DNA of 16,448 nt from an uncultured Halieaceae bacterium (GTDB lineage Bacteria > Pseudomonadota > Gammaproteobacteria > Pseudomonadales > Halieaceae). Within the stretch, counting starts at the first letter, position 1. Every line of letters begins with the position of its first letter. This document shows, in pieces, positions 1 to 7,004 of this stretch. The stretch lies in assembly GCA_938074135.1 (NCBI GenBank), contig CALJFL010000066.1, positions 1-16,448 of the forward strand, read 5' to 3'. A program made the position numbers and the translations under genes. The notes under the pieces are model-generated. The model ran no database searches. It was given only the letters and a program-made list of their open reading frames with translations, and was not told where the DNA came from.

Positions 1-165
1 GATGGAAATGATCTCCAGAAGGGCCTATGGTTTTAGAAACTTTGAGAACTATCGGTTGAGAGTCCTGACCCACTGCGGGTGGGATGGGATAATCAATCGA
101 GTACGGGTGAATGCCCGTCCCCCGTTAATTGGGTAGAGCCCGTTATTTTCGCAATTTACAAAGCC
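1..165 (+). mobile_element. Right end of a putative ISL3-type insertion sequence
   Basis: The stretch holds the transposase 3' end (stop at 136) and about 29 nt of trailing sequence. Read on the minus strand from 165, it begins GGCTTTGTAAATTGCG, which has the GG-start expected of an ISL3-family terminal inverted repeat. The left end and any 8-bp target duplication are outside the window, so the boundary is a guess. If correct, the element ends only a few bases beyond the tail of the tRNA-Ala terminator. Confidence 0.35.
2..136 (+). CDS. ISL3-like transposase, C-terminal fragment (cut by left edge)
   Basis: An open frame enters from the left edge and stops at TAG 134-136. It encodes about 44 residues. 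The segment RRAYGFRNFENYRLRV followed by a Cys-Gly-Trp-Asp stretch resembles, from memory, the extreme C-terminus of ISL3 (IS204/IS1001/IS1096/IS1165) DDE transposases. In those proteins this part lies after the catalytic Glu. The catalytic residues would lie to the left of the window, so intactness cannot be judged. The ATG at position 2 is most likely an internal Met rather than a start. The fragment is followed by a putative element end near 165 and then by the tRNA-Ala terminator. The family assignment rests on a short segment and is moderately sure. Confidence 0.6.
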   Translation: MEMISRRAYGFRNFENYRLRVLTHCGWDGIINRVRVNARPPLIG

Positions 166-171
166 GCAAAC

Positions 172-206
172 AAAAAACCCCCGCGCCTTACGACGCGGGG
201 GTTTTT
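172..206 (-). terminator. Intrinsic terminator of tRNA-Ala
   Basis: A perfect 8-bp stem, CCCCCGCG (178-185) with CGCGGGGG (194-201), encloses an 8-nt loop. A-tracts and T-tracts (172-177 and 202-206) flank it, so on the minus strand the stem is followed by six U residues. It lies just 3' of the tRNA and is the obvious end of that transcript. The flanks are symmetrical, so it could also stop transcription coming rightward out of the transposase. Confidence 0.85.
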
Positions 207-209
207 ATT

Positions 210-285
210 TGGTGGAGCTAAGCGGGATCGAACCGCTGACCTCAACACTGCCAGTGTTGCGCTCTCCCAGCTGAGCTATAGCCCC
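210..285 (-). tRNA. tRNA-Ala (anticodon GGC)
   Basis: The minus strand folds as a 76-nt cloverleaf. The acceptor stem pairs GGGGCTA with TAGCTCC and contains the G3-U70 wobble pair that is the main alanine identity element. The D-arm reads GCTCAGCTGGGAGAGC. The anticodon stem CAACA/TGTTG carries loop CTGGCAG, giving anticodon GGC. The T-arm loop is TTCGATC. The discriminator is A73 and the CCA end is encoded (210-212). It stands alone with its own promoter (351-379) and terminator (172-206). Antisense translation of tRNA-Ala genes produces a well-known spurious 'GAKRDRTADL' protein, which appears here too and is not a gene. Confidence 0.97.
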
Positions 286-350
286 AAATTTGCTATAACA
301 TCTTGATCTTTAAGCAGTTTTCTTGCCTGAAGAACTCGATGAAGGTGGGC

Positions 351-379
351 ATTTTAGAGACAGTGATGGTGCCTGTCAA
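351..379 (-). promoter_or_regulatory. Sigma70 promoter of tRNA-Ala
   Basis: On the minus strand TTGACA (374-379, perfect -35) is separated by exactly 17 bp from TAAAAT (351-356, 5/6 match to -10). The bases after the -10, GCCCACC, form a G+C-rich discriminator of the kind linked to growth-rate and stringent control at stable-RNA promoters. The predicted transcription start near 344 leaves a leader of about 58 nt before the mature tRNA 5' end at 285, to be removed by processing. It is divergent from the gene starting at 442. Confidence 0.75.
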
Positions 380-441
380 GGCGACATCTGTGTGCTAAGC
401 TCTTGAACTCTATCGAAATAATTTAATTGGATCTCGACGCC

Positions 442-828
442 ATGTTAGGAAAGATAATCCTTTGGATATCCGCCTTCAGTTTCATCAGCTATGGGATAAC
501 CTGCTTTTTCGCGCCCGACGTTCCAGCGGCCTACGCCGGCCTGACCATGACCAACGGCGACGCCTATGCGGAGATTGGCGCGATGTACGGCGGGCTGCAA
601 CTAGGCGTGGGGCTTTTTTGCCTACTCGCCACCTTGCGCGTTGAGTATTACCGCCCTGCCCTGATGCTCCTGGTTATTGCGATCGGCCTGTTAGCGCTTG
701 GCCGACTCTACTCCATGCTCACTGGCACCGAGCCGGTGGGCTTCTATACTTATGGTGCTTTTGGCTACGAATTGACCACAGCCGTGCTCGCTGCCATCGC
801 ATTGAGGCGCTCTGCCGCGCCCGCCTGA
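442..828 (+). CDS. Small four-helix membrane protein, DUF4345-like
   Basis: This 128-residue protein is predicted to be an inner-membrane protein of unknown biochemical role. Four hydrophobic segments are visible, at about residues 4-23, 46-64, 70-92 and 100-121. The conserved-looking motif YAEIGAMYGGLQLGVG spans the second segment. Size and pattern match small DUF4345-type proteins. I chose ATG 442; the frame is open up to a TTG at 427, but neither start has a strong Shine-Dalgarno (a GGA lies 10 nt before the ATG). The NTF2-like gene follows after 79 bp on the same strand. No function can be assigned. Confidence 0.75.
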   Translation: MLGKIILWISAFSFISYGITCFFAPDVPAAYAGLTMTNGDAYAEIGAMYGGLQLGVGLFCLLATLRVEYYRPALMLLVIAIGLLALGRLYSMLTGTEPVGFYTYGAFGYELTTAVLAAIALRRSAAPA

Positions 829-907
829 CAGCGGTCTTTCCCGGGCCAGTTGGCGCTTGCCTTAATGCTTTCGTGATTTTCGATCAACCACAAAAAGGTG
901 AACCGCA

Positions 908-1327
908 ATGACACCATTTGATACCGCTACTGCATTCTTCCATGCCTGCGAAGGCCTTCAGGGTTGGGCAGGGTGCCAGGAGTATGTTGCCGGCTCCGCC
1001 GTCTTCAACGCGCAAAGTGAACCCATAGCCGACTTAACCACGGTCGAGCAGTATTGCGACTGGATGGCGGGAACCGGTAACGGTCCACTACAGGGGTGCC
1101 GCTACGATCTACATGCAGCCGCCTGGGACGAGGAAAACCAGACCGCGCTTTTTTTCGCGACGTTTATTGCCACCCATAACGGCGAAGGCGGTCCCGTTCC
1201 TGCAACCGGCAAGCAAACCAATAGCCATTACGTTTATTCGGTGACGATGAATGCGGACGGGAAAGTCAGCGCCATGACCAAAATCTGGAATGCACCCTGG
1301 GCCTTGCGAGAGCTGGGTTGGGGCTGA
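908..1327 (+). CDS. NTF2/SnoaL-like small protein
   Basis: This 139-residue soluble protein has no signal peptide or membrane segment. The N-terminal helix (FDTATAFFHACEGLQGW), the central strands with an aromatic-rich LFFATFIATH segment and a C-terminal 'VSAMTKIWN' strand are typical of the cone-shaped NTF2/SnoaL fold. That fold houses isomerases, hydrolases and ligand-binding proteins, and catalytic residues cannot be pinned down from one sequence. Start choice is supported by AAGGTG (895-900) seven bases before ATG. It may share a transcript with the DUF4345-like gene upstream. The fold call is moderately sure and the function unknown. Confidence 0.7.
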   Translation: MTPFDTATAFFHACEGLQGWAGCQEYVAGSAVFNAQSEPIADLTTVEQYCDWMAGTGNGPLQGCRYDLHAAAWDEENQTALFFATFIATHNGEGGPVPATGKQTNSHYVYSVTMNADGKVSAMTKIWNAPWALRELGWG

Positions 1328-1559
1328 GACAGCCTGTCAGATTCAATCGCGCAATTCTCATCGTGTAAAACCACTAACCTGGGCACCTTTCAGGAGGTCA
1401 TCTGCTCGCGATAGTGGGCGCCCGGTTTAGCGCCCTCAAGATCCGCGTTAGTACCAACGAAAATCCGCCCCGCCGCCAAGCTTCAACGCCACCAGCGGCG
1501 ATTCGTGAATTTGGCCCCCGATAAGCCGCGAGCATTAGCACCGGATAACTGCAGGTAGC

Positions 1560-1575
1560 TGTCACCTTGGTGACA
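1560..1575 (+). promoter_or_regulatory. 16-bp inverted repeat (operator A), TGTCAC-N4-GTGACA
   Basis: TGTCACCTTGGTGACA is a perfect inverted repeat that extends to GC on the left and GC on the right, giving 9-bp arms around TT. The same TGTCAC-N4-GTGACA arrangement occurs upstream of the acyl-CoA dehydrogenase operon (12348-12363). The centre, 1567.5, lies about -41 to -42 from the predicted start of the receptor transcript. That is where class II CRP/FNR-type activators bind. Sixteen base pairs with 5-bp outer half-sites is the CRP/FNR box size, but the half-site (TGTCA) is not the E. coli CRP one (TGTGA). The cognate regulator is not proven. Confidence 0.75.
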
Positions 1576-1597
1576 GCCCCTGAACATCCAATTTGGG

Positions 1598-1603
1598 TAT
1601 ATT
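1598..1603 (+). promoter_or_regulatory. Predicted -10 element of the TonB receptor operon
   Basis: TATATT matches the sigma70 -10 consensus at five of six positions. No acceptable -35 hexamer exists 16-18 bp upstream, but the inverted repeat at 1560-1575 covers that zone. The predicted start near 1610 gives a leader of about 42 nt to the ATG at 1652. An activator-dependent promoter is inferred. Confidence 0.45.
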
Positions 1604-1651
1604 GCGCCTCAGAACTCATAAATCTGCTCTGATCTGTATAAGAGGCTCGCA

Positions 1652-3988
1652 ATGCTGAAACTGAACTCTAGAAACACCGTCCTGGCGATAGCCACCGCTG
1701 CCGCAATGGGCAGCGTCAATGCCACCGCCCAACTGGAAGAAGTCATTGTTGTGGCCCAGAAGCGCGCCGAGAATTTGCAGGACACGGTGATCGCCATCAC
1801 CGCGGTCAGCGGTGCCCTGATGGATGAGCTGAATATCAGCAACAGCTCTGACTACGAGGCAGTGGTTCCTTCTCTTTCGGTTCGTAATAGCCCTGCGCGG
1901 CTATTTATTCGCGGAGTTGGTCGGATAACGGGCAGCCTGGGCACTGATCCGGGCGTAGCGATCTACATCGACCAGGCTTACACGCCGTCTTTTACCGCGC
2001 TGAACCGGGCCAACTCACTCACCACCGAACGCGTGGAGGTTCTACGTGGGCCGCAGGGCACGCTTTTTGGTCGCAACGCCACAGGTGGCGCGTTAAACAT
2101 CACATCACTAAAGCCAACGGAAGAGTTTGAGCACCATGTTCGCGGCAAGGCCGGGAACTACGGCCAGCAGGACTGGGGCGCCTCCTCCTCTGGCCCAATA
2201 ACCGATGACCTGGGCTACCGTGTCTACGCCTATGGCAATAAGCGAGACGGCTACATAGACAACAAGGGCGGCGATGATATCTGGGACCAGGACAGCACCG
2301 GCTACGGCGCGCAGTTTAGCTGGGATATCAGTGATCGCGTCAATGTCTGGGTAAGTTACGCCAGTGACAAGGAAGACTACCTCAACGCAGGTATCGATTT
2401 TGGCGGCTACCTGATATCGCCTTACGATAAGGAAACATTCTCCTCAACTGACTTGTTCATCGACGAAGCGTTCCAGTGGGACCGGGAAAATCCCGCGGTA
2501 AGAGACCCCTACAAGGTAGACCTGAACGACCCTCTGGATATTGAGACAGACAAGGACCACAAATTTGTTACCCACCTTACCTGGGATCTGGACAATGTGA
2601 CCGTAAAGTACCTGGGTACCTACTCGGAAAACGCCACCGATCTGCTCCAGGGCGACCTGGGCTATACGTCCCGACCAGACAACAGAATTGTTGAGTCAAC
2701 TCAAACCAGCAGCGAACGTTACAGCCACGAGATCCAGGTGCTCTCAGCAACTGACAGTGCCTTTCAGTGGGTGGGTGGTTTCTACTACCTCAACGAAGAC
2801 CTGACCCAAACCTACCTGATCGAGAGCCTGGAAGCCGAGTACCTTGAAAACACCATCCCCCTGCGTGGCAGTGTTCCCTCCTTTGACCCAAGGGAGATTC
2901 GCCCCAACGATGGTCGCCAGCACTATTTCCAGAATGGCGAACTCGAAGCGGAGTCAATGGCGTTCTACTTTGACGGTAACTACACGTTCAACGAACAGTG
3001 GAAGTTGACCGCGGGCATTCGCTACTCCGAGGACGACAAAGAGGGCTTCGAAGAGCAAAATGTTGTTATCGACACCAATATCTTTGGCATAAGTTACCCG
3101 GCTTTCGGTTTCCCGGAAACCTGTTGCGGCTGGATCATCGCCGACAAGGAGCTCAATAATCGCAAGATAGAAGACGACTGGAACGATGTTTCCGGCCGTG
3201 TCGTCCTTGATTACGTTCCCACCGACGATCACATGATCTATGCCAGTATTGCTACCGGTTATAAGTCAGGCGGCTTCCGCCTCGGCACATTGCAGGAAAA
3301 CCCCAGCTTTGATGAGGAGAGCCTGCTGTCCTATGAACTGGGCTACAAGGGCACCATCAATGAAACGCTGCAAATCAACGCGGCCGCCTACTTCTATGAC
3401 TATGAGGACATGCAGGTACTGGTCGATATCGTCGACGAACAGACCGGGCTGCCCGTAGCAGAAGTCGTGAATGCTTCCGAAGCCGAAGTGAAGGGTTTGG
3501 AAGTCGAAGCGATATGGTTGGCTACCGAGAACCTGATGCTGATGGCCAACTACAGTTACATCGATGGCGAGTACACCGATTTCTGTTGTGCGGTTGATAC
3601 TATTGAGGACCCTAACGGTGAAGAGCAGGACCTGTCTGGCAATCCTCTGATTCAGGCACCGGAAAACAAGGTCTACCTCAACGCGAATTACTCATGGCAG
3701 ACTGATTCTTTTGGCGAGTTCGTGTTCTCCGGAAGTTACACCTGGGTGGATGAGCGTCAGTACGATGTATTCAACTCCGACCTGACCCGCGCCGATGACT
3801 ACTATCGGGTTGATGCCCTGATAACATGGTACAGCCAGTCAGAGAATCTGCGGGTGATCCTCAGCGGTAAAAACCTGACCGAAGAGGAGACCTGGACGAC
3901 CCTTGAGCGGACCACCTCTACTGGCGGCCTTACCGGCGCCATTGGTGAACCCCGCACCTATGGCCTGGAAGTGCAGTTTGACTTCTAA
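1652..3988 (+). CDS. TonB-dependent outer-membrane receptor
   Basis: This 778-residue outer-membrane active transporter is driven by TonB-ExbBD. A signal peptide with probable cleavage ATA|QL (after residue 26) precedes a TonB-box-like EEVIVVAQKR (29-38). The plug domain includes VEVLRGPQGTLFGRNATGG and ends around residue 170. A 22-strand barrel follows, and the protein ends in aromatic QFDF as expected for BAM-dependent insertion. AGAGG lies 6 nt before the ATG. Two adjacent-cysteine pairs (Cys491-Cys492 and Cys645-Cys646) sit in long inter-strand loops. The WS/DGAT gene starts 23 bp downstream and a hydrolase follows, so the ligand is more likely a hydrophobic or esterified compound than a siderophore; this is inference. 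The gene heads an operon with operator A upstream. Confidence 0.95.
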   Translation: MLKLNSRNTVLAIATAAAMGSVNATAQLEEVIVVAQKRAENLQDTVIAITAVSGALMDELNISNSSDYEAVVPSLSVRNSPARLFIRGVGRITGSLGTDPGVAIYIDQAYTPSFTALNRANSLTTERVEVLRGPQGTLFGRNATGGALNITSLKPTEEFEHHVRGKAGNYGQQDWGASSSGPITDDLGYRVYAYGNKRDGYIDNKGGDDIWDQDSTGYGAQFSWDISDRVNVWVSYASDKEDYLNAGIDFGGYLISPYDKETFSSTDLFIDEAFQWDRENPAVRDPYKVDLNDPLDIETDKDHKFVTHLTWDLDNVTVKYLGTYSENATDLLQGDLGYTSRPDNRIVESTQTSSERYSHEIQVLSATDSAFQWVGGFYYLNEDLTQTYLIESLEAEYLENTIPLRGSVPSFDPREIRPNDGRQHYFQNGELEAESMAFYFDGNYTFNEQWKLTAGIRYSEDDKEGFEEQNVVIDTNIFGISYPAFGFPETCCGWIIADKELNNRKIEDDWNDVSGRVVLDYVPTDDHMIYASIATGYKSGGFRLGTLQENPSFDEESLLSYELGYKGTINETLQINAAAYFYDYEDMQVLVDIVDEQTGLPVAEVVNASEAEVKGLEVEAIWLATENLMLMANYSYIDGEYTDFCCAVDTIEDPNGEEQDLSGNPLIQAPENKVYLNANYSWQTDSFGEFVFSGSYTWVDERQYDVFNSDLTRADDYYRVDALITWYSQSENLRVILSGKNLTEEETWTTLERTTSTGGLTGAIGEPRTYGLEVQFDF

Positions 3989-4011
3989 CTGAGATTGCGG
4001 ATACTCGCCCC

Positions 4012-5433
4012 ATGCATCAGTTAACAGGCTTGGACGCCTCATTTCTCTACATGGAAACAGCCAACGCCCCGATGCACATATCGGGGCTGGCTATCTACGA
4101 CCAGTCGACGGCGCCGAACGGCAAAGTCAGGTTCAAGGATGTGATCGCGCATTTCAATGAGCGCATTCGGCCTATCCCAACGATGACTCGACGCCTGGTC
4201 GAAGTGCCGTTTGCGCTGGACCATCCCTACTGGGTGTCCGATGGAAACTTCGATCCGGAGTTTCATGTACGCCACATCGCACTGCCAAAGCCGGGCGATT
4301 GGCGACAGCTGTGCATCCTGATTTCGCGCCTGCATGCCCGCCCTCTCGATCGATCGCGCCCGCTGTGGGAGGTCTATATCATCGAGGGCCTGGATAAGGT
4401 CGAGGGTATCCCGAAAGGCAGCTTCGCAGTATTTTCAAAAACGCATCACGCTGCCATTGATGGCAGCTCCGGTGCCGAGATTACAGCGGCAACACACGAC
4501 CTGACCCCGGACTACAGCGCTCCGAGATCGCCCGCCGTCATCAAGGTCGACAACCAGCCATCGCGCTCGGAGCTGATCCTGCGCGCTCAAATCAACAATA
4601 TCCGCAAGCCTTTTAACTTTATCAGCGTGGCGCGCAACACCGTGCCCGGCATGGCCAAGGCCTGGAACCAGCTCCGTAAAGGCGAATTGCACAACGTCAA
4701 AGACGTACCCCGCACGCGCTTTAACGGCAAGGTTTCGCCTCACCGCGTATTCGACGCCGTCAGCTTTGATCTGGCCGAAATAAAGGCCATCAAGAACTCT
4801 GTCCCGGGCGCTACGGTCAACGATGCGGCCATTACGATTGTTGGAGGTGCACTGCGCAAGTATCTCGAACACCACAACGAACTGCCCGAGGAGTCACTGG
4901 CGGCGATGGCGCCGGTCAATGTCAGAACCGAGGACGAAAAAGGCACCGGCGGCAATATCGTCTCCGCTATGACCGTGCAGATACGCAGTGACATCGCCGA
5001 CCCCATGGAGCGATTACTCGCTGTTCATGAGGGCACCCGGGAAGCCAAAGAATACAACAACGCGATTGGCGCCAAAGCCATGACCGACTACACCCAGTTC
5101 ATCCCGTCCATGCTGACAGCACAGGCCGCGCGCCTGGCCAGCCAGTGGGGACTGATGAGCCGTATGAAGCCGAACTTCAACTGCGTTATCACCAACGTAC
5201 CCGGCCCACAGATTCCCCTGTATACCGTTGGGGCGAAAATGGTGGCCAATTACGGTACCGGCCCGGTTCAGGACGGACTGGGGCTGTTCCATGTCATCGG
5301 TAGCTATTGCGGTGAGATGTCGATTTCTGCAACTGCTTGCCGTGACATGATGCCAGACCCGGCATTTTACACGCAGTGTATTATCGACAGTTTCGAAGAG
5401 CTCAAGGCAGCGACGGTGGACCTGGCCGCGTGA
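4012..5433 (+). CDS. Wax ester synthase / diacylglycerol acyltransferase (WS/DGAT family)
   Basis: This 473-residue acyltransferase joins acyl-CoA to a fatty alcohol or diacylglycerol, making wax ester or triacylglycerol storage lipid at the inner face of the membrane. The N-terminus HQLTGLDASFLYMETANAPM is characteristic of the family. The catalytic HHxxxDG motif is intact as HHAAIDG (His145, His146, Asp150). RPLWEVYIIEGL precedes it. The C-terminal (DUF1298) domain carries NCVITNVPGPQ. Length is normal (about 450-500). The start is 23 bp after the receptor stop with only a weak GCGGA ribosome site, suggesting dependence on upstream translation. The stop overlaps the hydrolase start. Homologues differ in substrate, so the product is unknown. 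Confidence 0.93.
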   Translation: MHQLTGLDASFLYMETANAPMHISGLAIYDQSTAPNGKVRFKDVIAHFNERIRPIPTMTRRLVEVPFALDHPYWVSDGNFDPEFHVRHIALPKPGDWRQLCILISRLHARPLDRSRPLWEVYIIEGLDKVEGIPKGSFAVFSKTHHAAIDGSSGAEITAATHDLTPDYSAPRSPAVIKVDNQPSRSELILRAQINNIRKPFNFISVARNTVPGMAKAWNQLRKGELHNVKDVPRTRFNGKVSPHRVFDAVSFDLAEIKAIKNSVPGATVNDAAITIVGGALRKYLEHHNELPEESLAAMAPVNVRTEDEKGTGGNIVSAMTVQIRSDIADPMERLLAVHEGTREAKEYNNAIGAKAMTDYTQFIPSMLTAQAARLASQWGLMSRMKPNFNCVITNVPGPQIPLYTVGAKMVANYGTGPVQDGLGLFHVIGSYCGEMSISATACRDMMPDPAFYTQCIIDSFEELKAATVDLAA

Positions 5434-6113
5434 AGCCACCCCATTGGTTGCTGGCGCTCAGTGACGCACCGCGCGCCCTGATCGATGCTGGTTTTCTGCA
5501 AGTGGCTGCCCCACTACTCCACCGTTTACCGCCAGGCCATGGCCAGGCTGTGATGGTTATTCCGGGGTTCATGGGGGATGACCGCGGCAACATGCCGCTG
5601 ATACGCTTCCTGCAACGCCTGGGCTACAACGCCTCGGGCTGGGGCCAGGGCCGCAACCTCGGGCCCAGCCGCTTCTCCGACGAAAACCTCCGCACAGAGC
5701 TCTCGGCACTGGCTGGCTCCAGTGGCGGCCCTGTCACCCTGGTGGGACATTCACTGGGTGGGATTTACGCTCGTGAAATCGCCCGCATGGAGCCCGACAA
5801 TATTCGCCAGGTGATCACCCTTGGCAGCCCCTTTGGCCCCGGTCGTGATACCGGTTCCCACGCCTCCAGAATGTACAAGCGGCTCAACCCCAATGCCGAC
5901 CCAAGAGACGATGACAATGCCCTTGCAACGCCTCCACCGGTTCGCACCACGGCCATCTACACCAAGGCCGACGGCGTGGTGAACTGGCGTACTTCTGTAC
6001 AGGAAGGCAATCATGGACACGTGCACAACATCGAAGTGCTGGGCAGCCATATCGGCCTGAATCTCAACGCGGCGGTCTGGTACTGGGTGGCAAAGAAACT
6101 CGCTGACGCCTGA
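5430..6113 (+). CDS. Alpha/beta-hydrolase (lipase/esterase-like)
   Basis: This 227-residue hydrolase probably cleaves carboxylic esters. The nucleophile elbow is GHSLGG with Ser108. Candidate acid and base are Asp181 (KADGVVNW) and His207 (GSHIGLN). An oxyanion-loop-like VIPGFMGDD lies at 43-51. There is no signal peptide, so it is probably cytoplasmic. The GTG start at 5430 overlaps the WS/DGAT stop in a GTGA arrangement, with GGTGGA 9 nt upstream, so translation is probably coupled. A longer in-frame start inside the acyltransferase gene (ATG 5376) is rejected because it would add 18 residues unlike any domain. A role in releasing acyl chains from imported esters or stored lipid is inferred. 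Confidence 0.88.
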   Translation: MKPPHWLLALSDAPRALIDAGFLQVAAPLLHRLPPGHGQAVMVIPGFMGDDRGNMPLIRFLQRLGYNASGWGQGRNLGPSRFSDENLRTELSALAGSSGGPVTLVGHSLGGIYAREIARMEPDNIRQVITLGSPFGPGRDTGSHASRMYKRLNPNADPRDDDNALATPPPVRTTAIYTKADGVVNWRTSVQEGNHGHVHNIEVLGSHIGLNLNAAVWYWVAKKLADA

Positions 6114-6115
6114 AT

Positions 6116-6144
6116 GCCAGCGTTAGTGCGACCATGATGCTGGC
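6116..6144. terminator. Weak hairpin between two convergent operons
   Basis: GCCAGC (6116-6121) pairs with GCTGGC (6139-6144) across a 17-nt loop in the 46-bp gap between the convergent hydrolase and SDR genes. There is no clear T-tract on either strand. It is the only candidate terminator for the two operons, and it is weak. Confidence 0.25.
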
Positions 6145-6159
6145 GCGCCTATTACTCTT

Positions 6160-6981
6160 CTAGATTTGCTCTACATGTGCATGCTGATGGTTTATACACG
6201 TTCCACCATCAACAGGAATCACCGCGCCGTGCGTGTAGGCGCCAGCCATTGAGCTAAGATATATGGCGATACCGGCCATGTCTTCATCTTTGCCAACACG
6301 ACCCAACAGACTGTTCTGCTCGATTTCTTCCCGGGCGGTCTCGAATACGTGATCCGTCAAACGGCTGGGGAAAAATCCGGGCGCTATCGCGTTTACGGTA
6401 ATATTCCTGGGCCCCAACATCACCGCCAGGTGACGGGTAAGATGATGCACGGCGGCCTTACTGGCGGTATAGGCGTAATTACCAAACCCGTGCACTGTCG
6501 GAATATGCAAGCCCTCCATGGAGCCCAGGTTTATAACCCGGGACGGATCCTCGGGACTCGCTGAACGCTCAAGCAAAGGGGTCAGATCTCGAGTCAGGCA
6601 GAATACAGCGCTGACATTGAGCGACAATACTTTATCGAAAGCGGCTTGCGGATACGTCTCATAAGGCTCACCCCAGGCGTTGCCCGCGTTATTCACCAGA
6701 ATATCAAGACGACCCGTGTCCTCAGTAAGACTGGCAACCAATGCGGCCCTGGAAGCCTCGTCGGCAACATCTGCCGGCAGCGCAATGCAACGGCCATACT
6801 GGGCCAGTTCAGCCGCTGCCTGTTCGCAGGCCTCAGCTTTACGAGCGCTGATGTAGACGGTCGCCCCGGCCTGCAAAAGACCCTGGCTGATCATCAGTCC
6901 TATCCCCCGGGAACCACCGGTTACCAGCGCCACCTTACCCTCGAGTGAGAACAGGCGATTGATGTCCAGGCTATTTGTCAT
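6160..6981 (-). CDS. Short-chain dehydrogenase/reductase (FabG/RhlG-like)
   Basis: This 273-residue NAD(P)-dependent oxidoreductase is of the classical SDR type. The Rossmann motif TGGSRGIG is at 21-28, NNAG at 97-100, and the catalytic set Asn122, Ser154, Tyr171 and Lys175 (YTASK) is complete. Arg47 after the second strand (ISARK) favours NADP(H). ATG 6981 is chosen because GAGAGGA lies 5 nt upstream; an upstream ATG at 7017 would overlap the HAD gene and add 12 unlikely residues. It is the last gene of the five-gene operon, 23 bp after HAD. It resembles 3-ketoacyl reductases, so it may act on a 3-keto/3-hydroxy acid, or on a ketone or alcohol made by its neighbours. Confidence 0.92.
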   Translation of the reverse strand: MTNSLDINRLFSLEGKVALVTGGSRGIGLMISQGLLQAGATVYISARKAEACEQAAAELAQYGRCIALPADVADEASRAALVASLTEDTGRLDILVNNAGNAWGEPYETYPQAAFDKVLSLNVSAVFCLTRDLTPLLERSASPEDPSRVINLGSMEGLHIPTVHGFGNYAYTASKAAVHHLTRHLAVMLGPRNITVNAIAPGFFPSRLTDHVFETAREEIEQNSLLGRVGKDEDMAGIAIYLSSMAGAYTHGAVIPVDGGTCINHQHAHVEQI

Positions 6982-7004
6982 GTGAATCCTCTCGTGAATT
7001 GCGT

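Larger units (their letters stand above)
1328..1651. other. 324-bp intergenic region upstream of the TonB-dependent receptor
   Basis: No convincing gene lies here. From left to right it holds an 11-bp palindrome GACAGCCTGTC (1328-1338) touching the previous stop codon and an orphan Shine-Dalgarno-like AGGAGGT (1392-1398). Next comes a 6-bp GC hairpin, GGGCGC/GCGCCC (1416-1421/1430-1435, 8-nt loop), without a T-tract. Last are the 16-bp operator at 1560-1575 and the receptor promoter. The hairpin could be a weak terminator or mRNA structure. Confidence 0.6.

Noticed and set aside
79..306. Plus-strand open frame of 75 codons ending GAKRDRTADL...SQLSYSP
   Set aside because: It is the antisense translation of the tRNA-Ala gene and its terminator, a well-known annotation artefact.
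5732..5749. TGTCACCCTGGTGGGACA inside the hydrolase gene, resembling the operator
   Set aside because: The right arm has two extra bases and the stretch encodes the conserved residues before the catalytic GHSLG; coding constraint explains it.
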